This document shows, piece after piece, positions 1 through 5,352 of a stretch of 6,034 nt of DNA. The notes beneath the pieces were generated by a model. That model made no database searches. It saw nothing but the letters and a program-made list of their open reading frames with translations, and was not told the DNA's origin. Each line of letters opens with the position of its first letter. Positions within the stretch are counted from its first letter, which is position 1. The translations under genes and the position numbers were made by a program. The DNA comes from Solirubrobacterales bacterium (GTDB lineage Bacteria; Actinomycetota; Thermoleophilia; Solirubrobacterales; Solirubrobacteraceae): NCBI GenBank assembly GCA_013813955.1, contig JACCQW010000412.1:1-6034 (forward strand), given 5' to 3'.

Positions 1-126
1 CTCGAGGTCCCGCGGGCGCGGCGACCGACGAAGCCGACGAAGGCCTCGCGCACCCGCCGCCTGGACGCCAAGCGCCGCGGGGCCCAGCGCAAGCGCGAGC
101 GACGGCGCCCCGGCTCGGAGGACTAG
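1..126 (+). CDS. arfB: Alternative ribosome-rescue factor ArfB, C-terminal tail (5' end outside window)
   Basis: Frame 1 is open from the left edge to TAG at 124-126, and 39 of its 41 codons end in G or C, so it is the 3' end of a real gene. The peptide is extremely basic and contains RRPTKPTKAS followed by RRLDAKRRGAQRKRERRR. This matches the tail pattern of ArfB/YaeJ (RRPTRPTRAS then RRL..K...K), as I remember it from E. coli. In that family the tail enters the empty mRNA channel of stalled ribosomes, while the N-terminal GGQ domain hydrolyses the peptidyl-tRNA. The GGQ domain lies outside this window, so the call rests on the tail alone. The gene converges on the LOG gene with two bases between the stop codons. 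The main alternative is another release-factor-like protein with the same kind of tail. Confidence 0.8.
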   Translation, partial: LEVPRARRPTKPTKASRTRRLDAKRRGAQRKRERRRPGSED

Positions 127-132
127 TACTAG
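123..132. repeat. 10-bp perfect palindrome holding both convergent stop codons
   Basis: CTAGTACTAG reads the same on both strands. It supplies the TAG of the plus-strand arfB-like gene (124-126) and the TAG of the minus-strand LOG gene (129-131). No other intergenic sequence and no stem-loop terminator separates the two genes. Whether the palindrome has a role beyond the two stop codons cannot be judged. Confidence 0.5.
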
Positions 133-830
133 ATGCGCACGCCCTGCTCCTCGGCGGCGCGCAGCACCCGCGCCACGACCTCGTCGAGGTCGTCGGTGAC
201 GTGGAGGAGCTCGAGGTCGCCGGCGTCGATCTTGCCCTCCGCCAGGACCTGGTCGCGCAGCCACCCGACCAGGCCCGACCAGTACTCCGTCCCGACCAGG
301 ACGACCGGGAACGAGCGGATCTTGCCGGTCTGGATGAGGCACAGCGCCTCGAAGAGCTCGTCGAAGGTGCCGTAGCCGCCGGGCAGCACCACGAACGCGT
401 TCGCGTAGCGCACGAACATGATCTTGCGGCAGAAGAAGTAGTGGAAGTCCAGCGAGACGTCGAGCCAGTGGTTGTCGTCCTGCTCGAACGGCAGGTCGAT
501 GTTCAGCCCGATCGACGTCGCCCCCGCCTCGCGCGCGCCGCGGTTGGCCGCCTCCATGGCGCCGGGCCCGCCGCCGGTGATGACCGCGAAGCCGGCCTCC
601 CCCAGGCGCCGGCCGGCCTCGCGGCCCAGGTCGTAGCCCGGGCTGCCCGCCAGGGTCCGGGCGGAGCCGAAGACCGAGACCGCCCGGTGGACGCCCGCCA
701 GGGCGGAGAAGCCCATCTCCAGCTCCGCGCGGATGCGCTCCACGCGGTCGGCGTCGGTGATCTGGTGCGTGGTCGCCGCCTCCTGGGCGGCGATGATCTC
801 CTCGTCGGGGGTGGCCGGGGTGTGCGTCAT
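129..830 (-). CDS. LOG-family (TIGR00730) Rossmann-fold nucleotide phosphoribohydrolase
   Basis: This 233-residue protein has the full LOG/'lysine decarboxylase-like' signature: SVFGSAR near residues 52-58, TGGGPGAMEAAN at 85-96, R135-K136, and PGGYGT at 150-155 followed by DE (E158). In LOG proteins the Arg and the Glu after PGGxGT are the catalytic residues. Characterised members cleave the N-glycosidic bond of cytokinin riboside 5'-monophosphates or other nucleotide monophosphates; the substrate here is not known. The longer N-terminus and the hydrophobic block before PGGYGT resemble the larger, type II-like bacterial LOGs. It is a cytosolic enzyme with no signal peptide. All early codons end in G or C, which supports the ATG at 828-830. 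No Shine-Dalgarno sequence precedes it, and a TAACCT box lies 10 bp upstream. The gene sits 54 bp downstream of the wall hydrolase on the same strand and may receive read-through from it. Confidence 0.93.
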   Translation of the reverse strand: MTHTPATPDEEIIAAQEAATTHQITDADRVERIRAELEMGFSALAGVHRAVSVFGSARTLAGSPGYDLGREAGRRLGEAGFAVITGGGPGAMEAANRGAREAGATSIGLNIDLPFEQDDNHWLDVSLDFHYFFCRKIMFVRYANAFVVLPGGYGTFDELFEALCLIQTGKIRSFPVVLVGTEYWSGLVGWLRDQVLAEGKIDAGDLELLHVTDDLDEVVARVLRAAEEQGVRI

Positions 831-840
831 GCGGCCGACG

Positions 841-846
841 AGGTTA
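841..846 (-). promoter_or_regulatory. Possible -10 box (TAACCT) for the LOG gene
   Basis: On the minus strand TAACCT fits the actinobacterial TANNNT -10 pattern and ends 10 bp before the ATG, so transcription would start about 3 nt before the start codon. This agrees with the absence of a Shine-Dalgarno sequence. No -35 box is visible. A hexamer this loosely defined can occur by chance, although A/T-containing hexamers are scarce in this sequence. Confidence 0.3.
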
Positions 847-861
847 GACGGCGGGCGGCGG

Positions 862-882
862 GGCCCGCGCCGCTGTCGGGCC
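862..882 (-). terminator. GC stem-loop after the wall hydrolase gene (weak terminator candidate)
   Basis: GGCCCG (862-867) and CGGGCC (877-882) form a perfect 6-bp stem with a 9-nt loop, starting 2 bp past the hydrolase stop codon. No run of T follows on the minus strand, so it is not a classical intrinsic terminator. It could attenuate read-through into the LOG gene or be a chance product of the high GC content. Confidence 0.25.
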
Positions 883-884
883 GG

Positions 885-1685
885 CTAGAGCCCGGCGGGG
901 TGGCGGACGCTGTAGCCGCGGGTCGAGCGCAGGTCGGCCTGCCACCGGCTGCCCGCCTTGCTGCGCCCGCTCGTGTCGAAGCGCAGGCCGGCGACGACCA
1001 TGTACATGTGGCCGCCGTTGGCGTAGGTCGTCACCCACTTGCCCGGGCCGGCGTCCGCCCACTTGGCGAAGCCGCCGGAGGGCATCGACTGCTCGAGCAG
1101 GCCGGCGCCGTGCAGCGCGTAGGAGACCGAGCCCGAGCAGTCATAGCCGGTGTCCTCCCACTTGCCGTGCCCGCCGCCGTAGCGGTAGGGCATCGTGGCG
1201 ATGCGGTTGCCCGCCGCGATGATCTCCTTGACGGCCGGGGGCGCGTCGGCGGGAGCGACGGCGAGACCGTCGGGCCCGAGGCTCGCCTTGGCGCCGGGGA
1301 CGACGCGGCGGGTCTGCTCCTCCGTCGGAACGGCGCCGCCGGTGCCGTTGGCCGAGCCGACGGCACCGCCGTTGACGACCACGTCGCGCAGGGCGCGGAC
1401 GTCGCCGCGGGTGACGCGGCCGTCGACGGTGCGGGTCTGCGCGCGCTCGAAGGCGCGCACCGCGCGCCGGGTGACGCTGCCGAAGACGCCGTCGACCGAG
1501 GAGCGGTGGCCGGCGCGGTTGAGGAATGCCTGCAGGACCTTGACGTCATGGCCCTCGTGACCCTGCTTGAGCGGCGTGCGGTCGCCGAGGCTCCAGTTCG
1601 TGCGCTTCTTGGCGACGGCTCCCTGGGTAGGGGCGATCAGGAACAGTGCCATGACGGCGACGAGGAGACGCAACGACAGTTTCAC
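885..1685 (-). CDS. Secreted peptidoglycan-binding, NlpC/P60-like cell-wall hydrolase
   Basis: The 266-residue precursor begins with a signal peptide: MKLSLR, a hydrophobic core at about 7-19, and likely cleavage after AVA at 23-25. A peptidoglycan-binding type 1 repeat follows at about 38-103 (LKQGHEGHDVKVLQAFL, then DGVFGSVTRRAVRAFE). A low-complexity Ala/Gly linker covers about 104-150. The C-terminal domain (about 151-266) has YDCSGSVSYAL, with likely nucleophile C183, and GGHMYMVVAG, with likely base H226; these match the Cys and His motifs of NlpC/P60-type peptidases. The expected role is cleavage of peptide stems in the wall outside the membrane. The start is GTG at 1683-1685, preceded at 9 nt by AAAGGG. 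The leader is a c-di-AMP riboswitch, and NlpC/P60 genes are a known target class of that riboswitch in actinobacteria. The domain is divergent, so the exact bond cleaved is unknown. Confidence 0.9.
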   Translation of the reverse strand: MKLSLRLLVAVMALFLIAPTQGAVAKKRTNWSLGDRTPLKQGHEGHDVKVLQAFLNRAGHRSSVDGVFGSVTRRAVRAFERAQTRTVDGRVTRGDVRALRDVVVNGGAVGSANGTGGAVPTEEQTRRVVPGAKASLGPDGLAVAPADAPPAVKEIIAAGNRIATMPYRYGGGHGKWEDTGYDCSGSVSYALHGAGLLEQSMPSGGFAKWADAGPGKWVTTYANGGHMYMVVAGLRFDTSGRSKAGSRWQADLRSTRGYSVRHPAGL

Positions 1686-1694
1686 GTGGGCGAG

Positions 1695-1700
1695 CCCTTT
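1695..1700 (-). promoter_or_regulatory. Ribosome binding site AAAGGG of the hydrolase gene, inside riboswitch structure
   Basis: Minus-strand AAAGGG ends 9 nt before the GTG start. Its bases fall in the 3' strand of the outer riboswitch helix (with 1855-1862) and partly in an alternative 8-bp stem (1690-1697 with 1731-1738). It is therefore a plausible point of ligand-controlled translation. Confidence 0.6.
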
Positions 1701-1862
1701 CTCTTTCGGGTGCCTACGGGGTTAGCTGACGGGCTCGCGCAGAAAGAGCAGCGCTACGTCGCAACAGCGACGATTCGCCCCCGGAGACGCCGAAGCGCCC
1801 CAAGTGGTTCCCCCGCTCCCCGCCCACGACAGGCGGAGATTCGGCAAGACAGTGGAGAAGGG
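1695..1862 (-). ncRNA. c-di-AMP riboswitch (ydaO/yuaA leader)
   Basis: Read on the minus strand, the leader carries the hallmark blocks of the ydaO class in order. These are GCCGAATC (1838-1845), GCGGGGGAACCACTTGGGG (1798-1816), GCGAATCG (1771-1778), and GAGCCCGTCAGCTAACC followed by CGTAGGC (1712-1736). Supporting helices are visible: CCGCC/GGCGG (1820-1824, 1832-1836), a CGC-TTCG-GCG tetraloop hairpin (1788-1797), a CGTCGC-TGTT-GCGACG hairpin (1757-1772), and a GCGC/GCGC stem (1737-1740, 1751-1754). The outer helix pairs CCCTTCTC (1855-1862) with GAGAAAGGG (1695-1703), leaving one bulged A. The class binds cyclic di-AMP and usually lowers expression when bound. The outer boundaries are approximate. 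A covariance search with the Rfam ydaO-yuaA model would be decisive. Confidence 0.93.
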
Positions 1863-1876
1863 TAGCGAAGGGCAAG

Positions 1877-1902
1877 GACATATGCACGCCGGGGTCGTGC
1901 AA
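1877..1902 (-). promoter_or_regulatory. Possible promoter for the riboswitch transcript
   Basis: Minus-strand TTGCAC (1897-1902) resembles a -35 box and TATGTC (1877-1882) a -10 box. The implied start near 1870 lies just upstream of the outer riboswitch helix, where it should be. The 14-bp spacer is shorter than the usual 16-18 bp, and the -10 match is partial, so support is weak. Confidence 0.25.
1883..1901. repeat. Inverted repeat TGCACG-N7-CGTGCA
   Basis: Two perfect 6-bp arms (1883-1888 and 1896-1901) flank 7 bp in the gap between the M20 stop codon and the riboswitch. The repeat lies between and partly over the proposed -35 and -10 boxes, so it could be an operator. It could also be a weak stem-loop at the end of the M20 transcript, but no T-run follows it. 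Confidence 0.3.
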
Positions 1903-1930
1903 GCTCTCGTGCGCTTGGATACGAGCGCCG

Positions 1931-3070
1931 TCAGGTCGCGAGCGCAGCATCCACCAGCGCCAGCGCGACCTCGGCGCGGGTGCCCAGCGAGGCCTCGAGC
2001 ACGAACTCGTGCGGCGCGTGCGCACCGCCTCCGCGCGGCCCGAGCCCGTCGACCGTCACCGGCACCGCCGGGGCAAGATAGCTCGCGTCGCTGGCGCCGC
2101 CGCGGTCGGCTCCGACGACGGGCCGGCCGAGGCGCGCCGCCGCTTCGCGCAGCAGCGGTGCGGTGACCGCCTGGGAGTCCATCCCCGGCCAGCGGCGCAG
2201 CATCTCACCCTCCAGCTCGACCTCGCCGATCTCCCGCGGGAGCCCGGCGAGCACGCCGTCGAAGACGGCCCCGTCGTCGGCGCGCAGGTCGCAGATCAGC
2301 TCCCCCGCGGCGGGGACGACGTTGAACGCCTCGCCGCTGGTCATCACGGTCGGCACCGCGGTCAGACGCTGCGGGCCACCGGGGTCATGGCACGCGGCGA
2401 CGGCCTGTGCCGCGGCGGCCAGCGCCAGCAGCGCGTTGGCGCCCTTGTCGGGGGCCGAGCCGGAGTGGGCCGAGCGACCCTGTGCGCGCACCTGCAACGT
2501 GCCCGCGGCCTTGCGCTTGACCACGACCGCGTCGTCGCCGCCGGGCGTCAGCTGGCCGGCCTCGAAGCACAGGCACGCGTCGTAGCCGGCGAAGCGCGGC
2601 GTGTGGGCGAACTCGCCCGCGCGCCACTCCTCGTCGCAGACGAGCAGCAGGGCGATCTCGGCGAAGTCGGCGCTGCGCCCGGCGAGCGCGCGCAGGACGC
2701 CGAGCGCGAGCACCACGCCGCCCTTCATGTCCACCGAGCCCGAGCCGGTCAGGCGCTCGGGGTGCTCGGCGTCGCGGTGCAGCGGGCGGTGCTCGGCGTG
2801 CGCGACGACCGTGTCGACGTGCCCCACCAGCACGAGCCGGCGTGCGCCCGTCCCGGCCAATCGCAGCACGACGTCCTGCGCGTGGCCGGCCGAAGAGCAG
2901 TCCACGCGCTCGATCTGCGCCGCCTCGGGCGCGAGCGCCACCGCGACCGCGACCGCCTCCTCCGCCCCATGCACGTCGCCGGAGGGTGAGGACACGGCCA
3001 CGAGCGCCTCGAGCTCGCGTGGGGCGCGGCCCGCGATCCGCGCGGCGCCCTCCGCGATCCAGGGCTGCAT
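1931..3070 (-). CDS. M20 family metallopeptidase, carboxypeptidase G2/ArgE-DapE-like
   Basis: This 379-residue protein shows the full M20 two-zinc set. It has GHVDTV (H84, D86), SVDMKGG (bridging D114), CDEEW (catalytic E147, ligand E148), CFEAG (E170), and the C-terminal HAPHEF, where H351 is the likely ligand. The inserted dimerisation domain is marked by GRSAHSG with H202 at about 196-204, followed by FNVVPAAGELICDLR. The order and wording of the blocks are closest to carboxypeptidase G2-like aminoacylases/carboxypeptidases as I remember them. Substrates of such enzymes are N-acylated amino acids or dipeptides; the one here cannot be named. The protein is probably cytosolic, as no signal peptide is present. 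I chose the ATG at 3068-3070. The same frame is open further upstream, but that stretch overlaps the GFA gene and is its shadow. The start lies 26 bp after the GFA stop, which suggests co-transcription. A GTG six codons earlier is a possible alternative start. Confidence 0.92.
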   Translation of the reverse strand: MQPWIAEGAARIAGRAPRELEALVAVSSPSGDVHGAEEAVAVAVALAPEAAQIERVDCSSAGHAQDVVLRLAGTGARRLVLVGHVDTVVAHAEHRPLHRDAEHPERLTGSGSVDMKGGVVLALGVLRALAGRSADFAEIALLLVCDEEWRAGEFAHTPRFAGYDACLCFEAGQLTPGGDDAVVVKRKAAGTLQVRAQGRSAHSGSAPDKGANALLALAAAAQAVAACHDPGGPQRLTAVPTVMTSGEAFNVVPAAGELICDLRADDGAVFDGVLAGLPREIGEVELEGEMLRRWPGMDSQAVTAPLLREAAARLGRPVVGADRGGASDASYLAPAVPVTVDGLGPRGGGAHAPHEFVLEASLGTRAEVALALVDAALAT

Positions 3071-3096
3071 CCCGGCGCCCGGTCCCACGCCGGGCG

Positions 3097-3504
3097 TCAG
3101 CCCGGGATGCGCTCGTCGAAGCGCGGCAGGCCGTCGTCGGGGATCGGCTCCCACGGCGCCGCGTAGGCCACGAACTGGTGGGCCTGCGGCCGGATCCCCG
3201 GATCGCCGTCGATGGCGCCGAGGCGCACGACCACCACCTCGTGGTCGCCGGGCGCCCGGGCGAGGACGGCCGAGCCGCACTCGCGGCAGAACACCTTCTC
3301 CAGGCCGCCCGCTGGCGCCCACACGCCCAGGTGCTCCTCGCCCTGCAGCAGCGTGAAGGACCCGGGCTCGATCCTCGCGGAGGCCTGCTTCGCGGTGCCC
3401 GTGCGGCGCTGGCAGCGGGTGCAGTGACAGTACGCGGAGCCCGCGAGCGGCGCGCTGATCTCGAAGCGCACGGCGCCGCAGCCACAGCCGCCGGTCAGGG
3501 GCAT
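3097..3504 (-). CDS. GFA/CENP-V domain zinc-binding protein
   Basis: This 135-residue protein carries the complete cysteine set of the GFA (glutathione-dependent formaldehyde-activating enzyme/CENP-V) fold: C7-x-C9 in GGCGCGAVRFE, C26-H-C28-x-x-C31 in YCHCTRC, and C73-x-x-C76 in FCRECG. These ligate one structural and one second zinc in the family. Its length is typical. The family was named for a proposed glutathione-formaldehyde adduct activity, but most bacterial members have no proven reaction, so a specific function should not be inferred. The start is ATG at 3502-3504, two residues before the conserved N-terminal block. No Shine-Dalgarno sequence is visible, and a TAGGGT box lies 23 bp upstream. 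The M20 gene follows 26 bp downstream on the same strand. Confidence 0.93.
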   Translation of the reverse strand: MPLTGGCGCGAVRFEISAPLAGSAYCHCTRCQRRTGTAKQASARIEPGSFTLLQGEEHLGVWAPAGGLEKVFCRECGSAVLARAPGDHEVVVVRLGAIDGDPGIRPQAHQFVAYAAPWEPIPDDGLPRFDERIPG

Positions 3505-3521
3505 GTCGGGTTCGTCGCCAT
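3495..3521 (-). other. Eight-codon upstream ORF overlapping the GFA start (speculative)
   Basis: An ATG at 3519-3521 opens an ORF reading MATNPTCP that stops at 3495-3497, within the fourth codon of the GFA gene and in another frame. The ATG lies exactly 6 bp after a TAGGGT box (3528-3533), the spacing expected for a leaderless start. Its translation would end beside the GFA start codon. This is a pattern seen in the DNA and its use is unproven. Confidence 0.2.
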
Positions 3522-3527
3522 GGGCGC

Positions 3528-3533
3528 ACCCTA
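3528..3533 (-). promoter_or_regulatory. Possible -10 box (TAGGGT) for GFA-M20
   Basis: Minus-strand TAGGGT fits TANNNT and would start transcription about 6-7 bp downstream, at or next to the ATG at 3521, leaving a leader of about 17 nt before the GFA start. No clear -35 box is seen. The lack of a Shine-Dalgarno sequence at the GFA gene is compatible with this arrangement. Confidence 0.3.
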
Positions 3534-3551
3534 CCCGCCGGCGCCCGTGTT

Positions 3552-3656
3552 CTACGCGACGACCGCCGCGACCACGACGACCAGTCCCCCGACCTGCGCC
3601 AACCGGCGGCGCAGCCGGTGCATCTCCAGCCCGGCGGGCATGTCGTCGACCGGCAT
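3552..3656 (-). CDS. 34-residue putative single-helix membrane mini-protein
   Basis: I do not recognise this protein. It reads MPVDDMPAGLEMHRLRRRLA and then a hydrophobic C-terminus, VGGLVVVVAAVVA, before TAG at 3552-3554. A basic cluster (residues 13-18) ahead of a 13-16 residue Val/Ala-rich helix suggests a tail-anchored or peripheral membrane peptide, short for a full span. The evidence for coding is codon use: 33 of the 34 codons end in G or C and the second positions are rich in A/T, as in the neighbouring genes. Codons just upstream in the same frame end in T or A far more often, which argues for a start at or after 3656. Later ATGs at residues 6 and 12 are alternatives. No good Shine-Dalgarno sequence is seen. 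It lies 73 bp after the GMC gene and 47 bp before the GFA gene. Confidence 0.5.
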   Translation of the reverse strand: MPVDDMPAGLEMHRLRRRLAQVGGLVVVVAAVVA

Positions 3657-3729
3657 CTGCCGCGACTGCAAGGCTTGAGAGCGATGAGCGGTCACCGCAT
3701 GATCCCCGCGGGGGGACCTTGCGCCCGGC

Positions 3730-5352
3730 TCACGTCGCGACCGCCGCACGATGCGGGTCCACGCGCTTGGTCGCGAGCCGCTCCCCCAGCCGCGAAGCCA
3801 GCGCCATGATCGTCAGGGCCGGATTGGCGCTGCCCTGGGTCGGCATGACGCTGCCGTCGCAGACGAGCAGGTTGGGCACGCCCCAGACGCGGTGGTCGGC
3901 GTCGATGACGCTGTTCTCCGGGCTCGTGCCCATCCGGCAGCCGCCGACGAGATGGGCGTAGCGGTCGATGGTGAGAAGGTCCTGCGCGCCGGCCGCCTCG
4001 AGGATCTCGGTCTGGATGCGCTTGGTACAGGCGATGTTCGCGCGGTCGTTGTCGCACTGCGTGTAGTCGAAGCGCGCGATCGGCAGCCCGAAGGCGTCGC
4101 GCTCGTCGGCGAGCGTGACCCGGTTGCCGGGGAGCGGCAGCAGCTCGGACAGCGCCCCGACGACCGCCCAGTGGTTGTAGTCGCGCATGTACTCGCGCAT
4201 CGCCTTGCCCCAGTGCCCGTCGGCCAGGACGTGCTCGGCCCAGCCGACCGGGAGCGGGGAGACCGTCTGGATGGCGAAGCCGCGGGCGAAGCCGCGCGCC
4301 TCGTCGGTCTCGTAGAACTGCTCGCTGGAGACCTCGGGCGGGGGGCCCTTGTACATGCGCAGCGTCTCGGGAAAGCGCCCGGCCACCTGCGACGCGCCCT
4401 GCACCATCACGTGGCGCCCGACCTGGTCACCACCGTTGCCCACGCCGGAGTTCAGCAGCAGCCGCGGGCTCTCGATCGCGTAGCCGGCCACGCAGACCGC
4501 GCTCGCGCGCTGGCGGCGCTCGCGCCCGCCGTGGACGAACGTCACGCCCGTGCAGGCGCCGTCCGCGCCCATCTCCAGCGCCGTCGCCATGCAATCGGCC
4601 CGGATCTCGACGCCGTACTCGAGCGCGTCGGGCACGTGGGTGATCAGCGGCGAGGCCTTGGCGTTGACCTTGCAGCCCTGCAGGCAGAACCCGCGGTAGA
4701 TGCAGTGCGGGCGGTTGCCGAACGTCCCGTTGGTGATGGCCACAGGCCCGACGCGCATCTCGATGCCGCAGGCCCGCGCGCCCTCCCACACCCGCTCGGC
4801 CGCGGCGCCGATGGGGTGCGGGCCGTGGGGGTAGCCGTGCGGGTCGCCCCACGGCCAGTGCTGGCCGGCCACAGGCAGCTCGGCCTCCAGCTCCTCGTAA
4901 TGCGCCTTCAGATCGGCGTAGGCGATCGGCCAATCCGCGCCGACGCCGTCGCGCGTGAGCGTCTCGAAGTCCGAGGGGTGAAAGCGCGGCGCGTAGCCGG
5001 CGAAGTGCACCATCGAGCCGCCCACCCCGTGGCCGCAGTTGTTGCGGCCCAGCTCGACGGGATCCTCGCCCCCGACGATGCGGTTGGCGTTCCAGTAGAT
5101 GTGGTGCGCGCCCTCCTCGTCGGAGACCCAGTCGGTGTCGGGATCCCAGAACGGGCCGGCCTCCAGCACGACGATCCGCCAGCCGCGTCGCGCCAGGCGC
5201 TGGGCGAGCACGCTGCCGCCGGCCCCGCAGCCGACGATTGCCAGGTCTACCTCGTCGTCGTCGCGGTAGGTGCGCATGCGGTCGCGGCCCGGGACGCCGC
5301 GCCGGTGCACGTCGAGCAGGAACCGCGAGTCGTTGTTCCGCGGCCCCCTCAC
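3730..5352 (-). CDS. GMC-family FAD dehydrogenase, catalytic subunit with Fe-S-type Cys motif
   Basis: This 540-residue flavoprotein is related to the gluconate/fructose/FAD-glucose dehydrogenase large subunits. The N-terminal Rossmann motif VGCGAGG (about 40-46) is followed by E64 for FAD ribose binding. A GMC-type block GRNNCGHGVGGSMVH lies at about 102-116. C217, C223 and C227, in HCIYRGFCLQGC, have the 6- and 4-residue spacing I remember for the [3Fe-4S] ligands of FAD-glucose dehydrogenase. The C-terminus holds AHLVGGCRMG (H467) and SANPALT (N510), the probable catalytic His/Asn pair. It should oxidise an alcohol or sugar-type substrate, which cannot be named, and pass electrons through the cluster. 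It follows the small-subunit gene with a GTGA overlap. I chose GTG at 5350-5352 because GAGGG lies 6 nt upstream and the next 25 codons nearly all end in G or C. ATG at 5275-5277 is the alternative and has no Shine-Dalgarno sequence. No signal peptide is visible. Confidence 0.9.
   Translation of the reverse strand: MRGPRNNDSRFLLDVHRRGVPGRDRMRTYRDDDEVDLAIVGCGAGGSVLAQRLARRGWRIVVLEAGPFWDPDTDWVSDEEGAHHIYWNANRIVGGEDPVELGRNNCGHGVGGSMVHFAGYAPRFHPSDFETLTRDGVGADWPIAYADLKAHYEELEAELPVAGQHWPWGDPHGYPHGPHPIGAAAERVWEGARACGIEMRVGPVAITNGTFGNRPHCIYRGFCLQGCKVNAKASPLITHVPDALEYGVEIRADCMATALEMGADGACTGVTFVHGGRERRQRASAVCVAGYAIESPRLLLNSGVGNGGDQVGRHVMVQGASQVAGRFPETLRMYKGPPPEVSSEQFYETDEARGFARGFAIQTVSPLPVGWAEHVLADGHWGKAMREYMRDYNHWAVVGALSELLPLPGNRVTLADERDAFGLPIARFDYTQCDNDRANIACTKRIQTEILEAAGAQDLLTIDRYAHLVGGCRMGTSPENSVIDADHRVWGVPNLLVCDGSVMPTQGSANPALTIMALASRLGERLATKRVDPHRAAVAT

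Noticed and set aside
201..1865. A 554-codon open frame on the plus strand
   Set aside because: It runs antisense across LOG, the hydrolase and the riboswitch, all strongly supported on the minus strand. Its protein is a low-complexity Ala/Arg/Gly string, typical of shadow frames in GC-rich DNA.
1911..1928. GCGCT/AGCGC stem after the M20 gene
   Set aside because: Only 5 bp with an 8-nt loop and no T-run; not enough to call a terminator.
1931..3070. Naming the M20 protein argE or dapE
   Set aside because: No arginine or lysine biosynthesis genes are nearby, and the sequence pattern is nearer carboxypeptidase G2, so a specific symbol is not justified.
3071..3529. N-terminal extension of the M20 frame over the GFA gene
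   Set aside because: The extension is Arg/Pro-rich, overlaps a well-defined GFA protein in another frame, and adds nothing known for M20 enzymes, whose usual length is matched by the 3070 start.
3704..3713. CCCCGCGGGG palindrome after the GMC gene as a terminator
   Set aside because: No loop of useful size and no T-run follows. Such palindromes are expected at this GC content.
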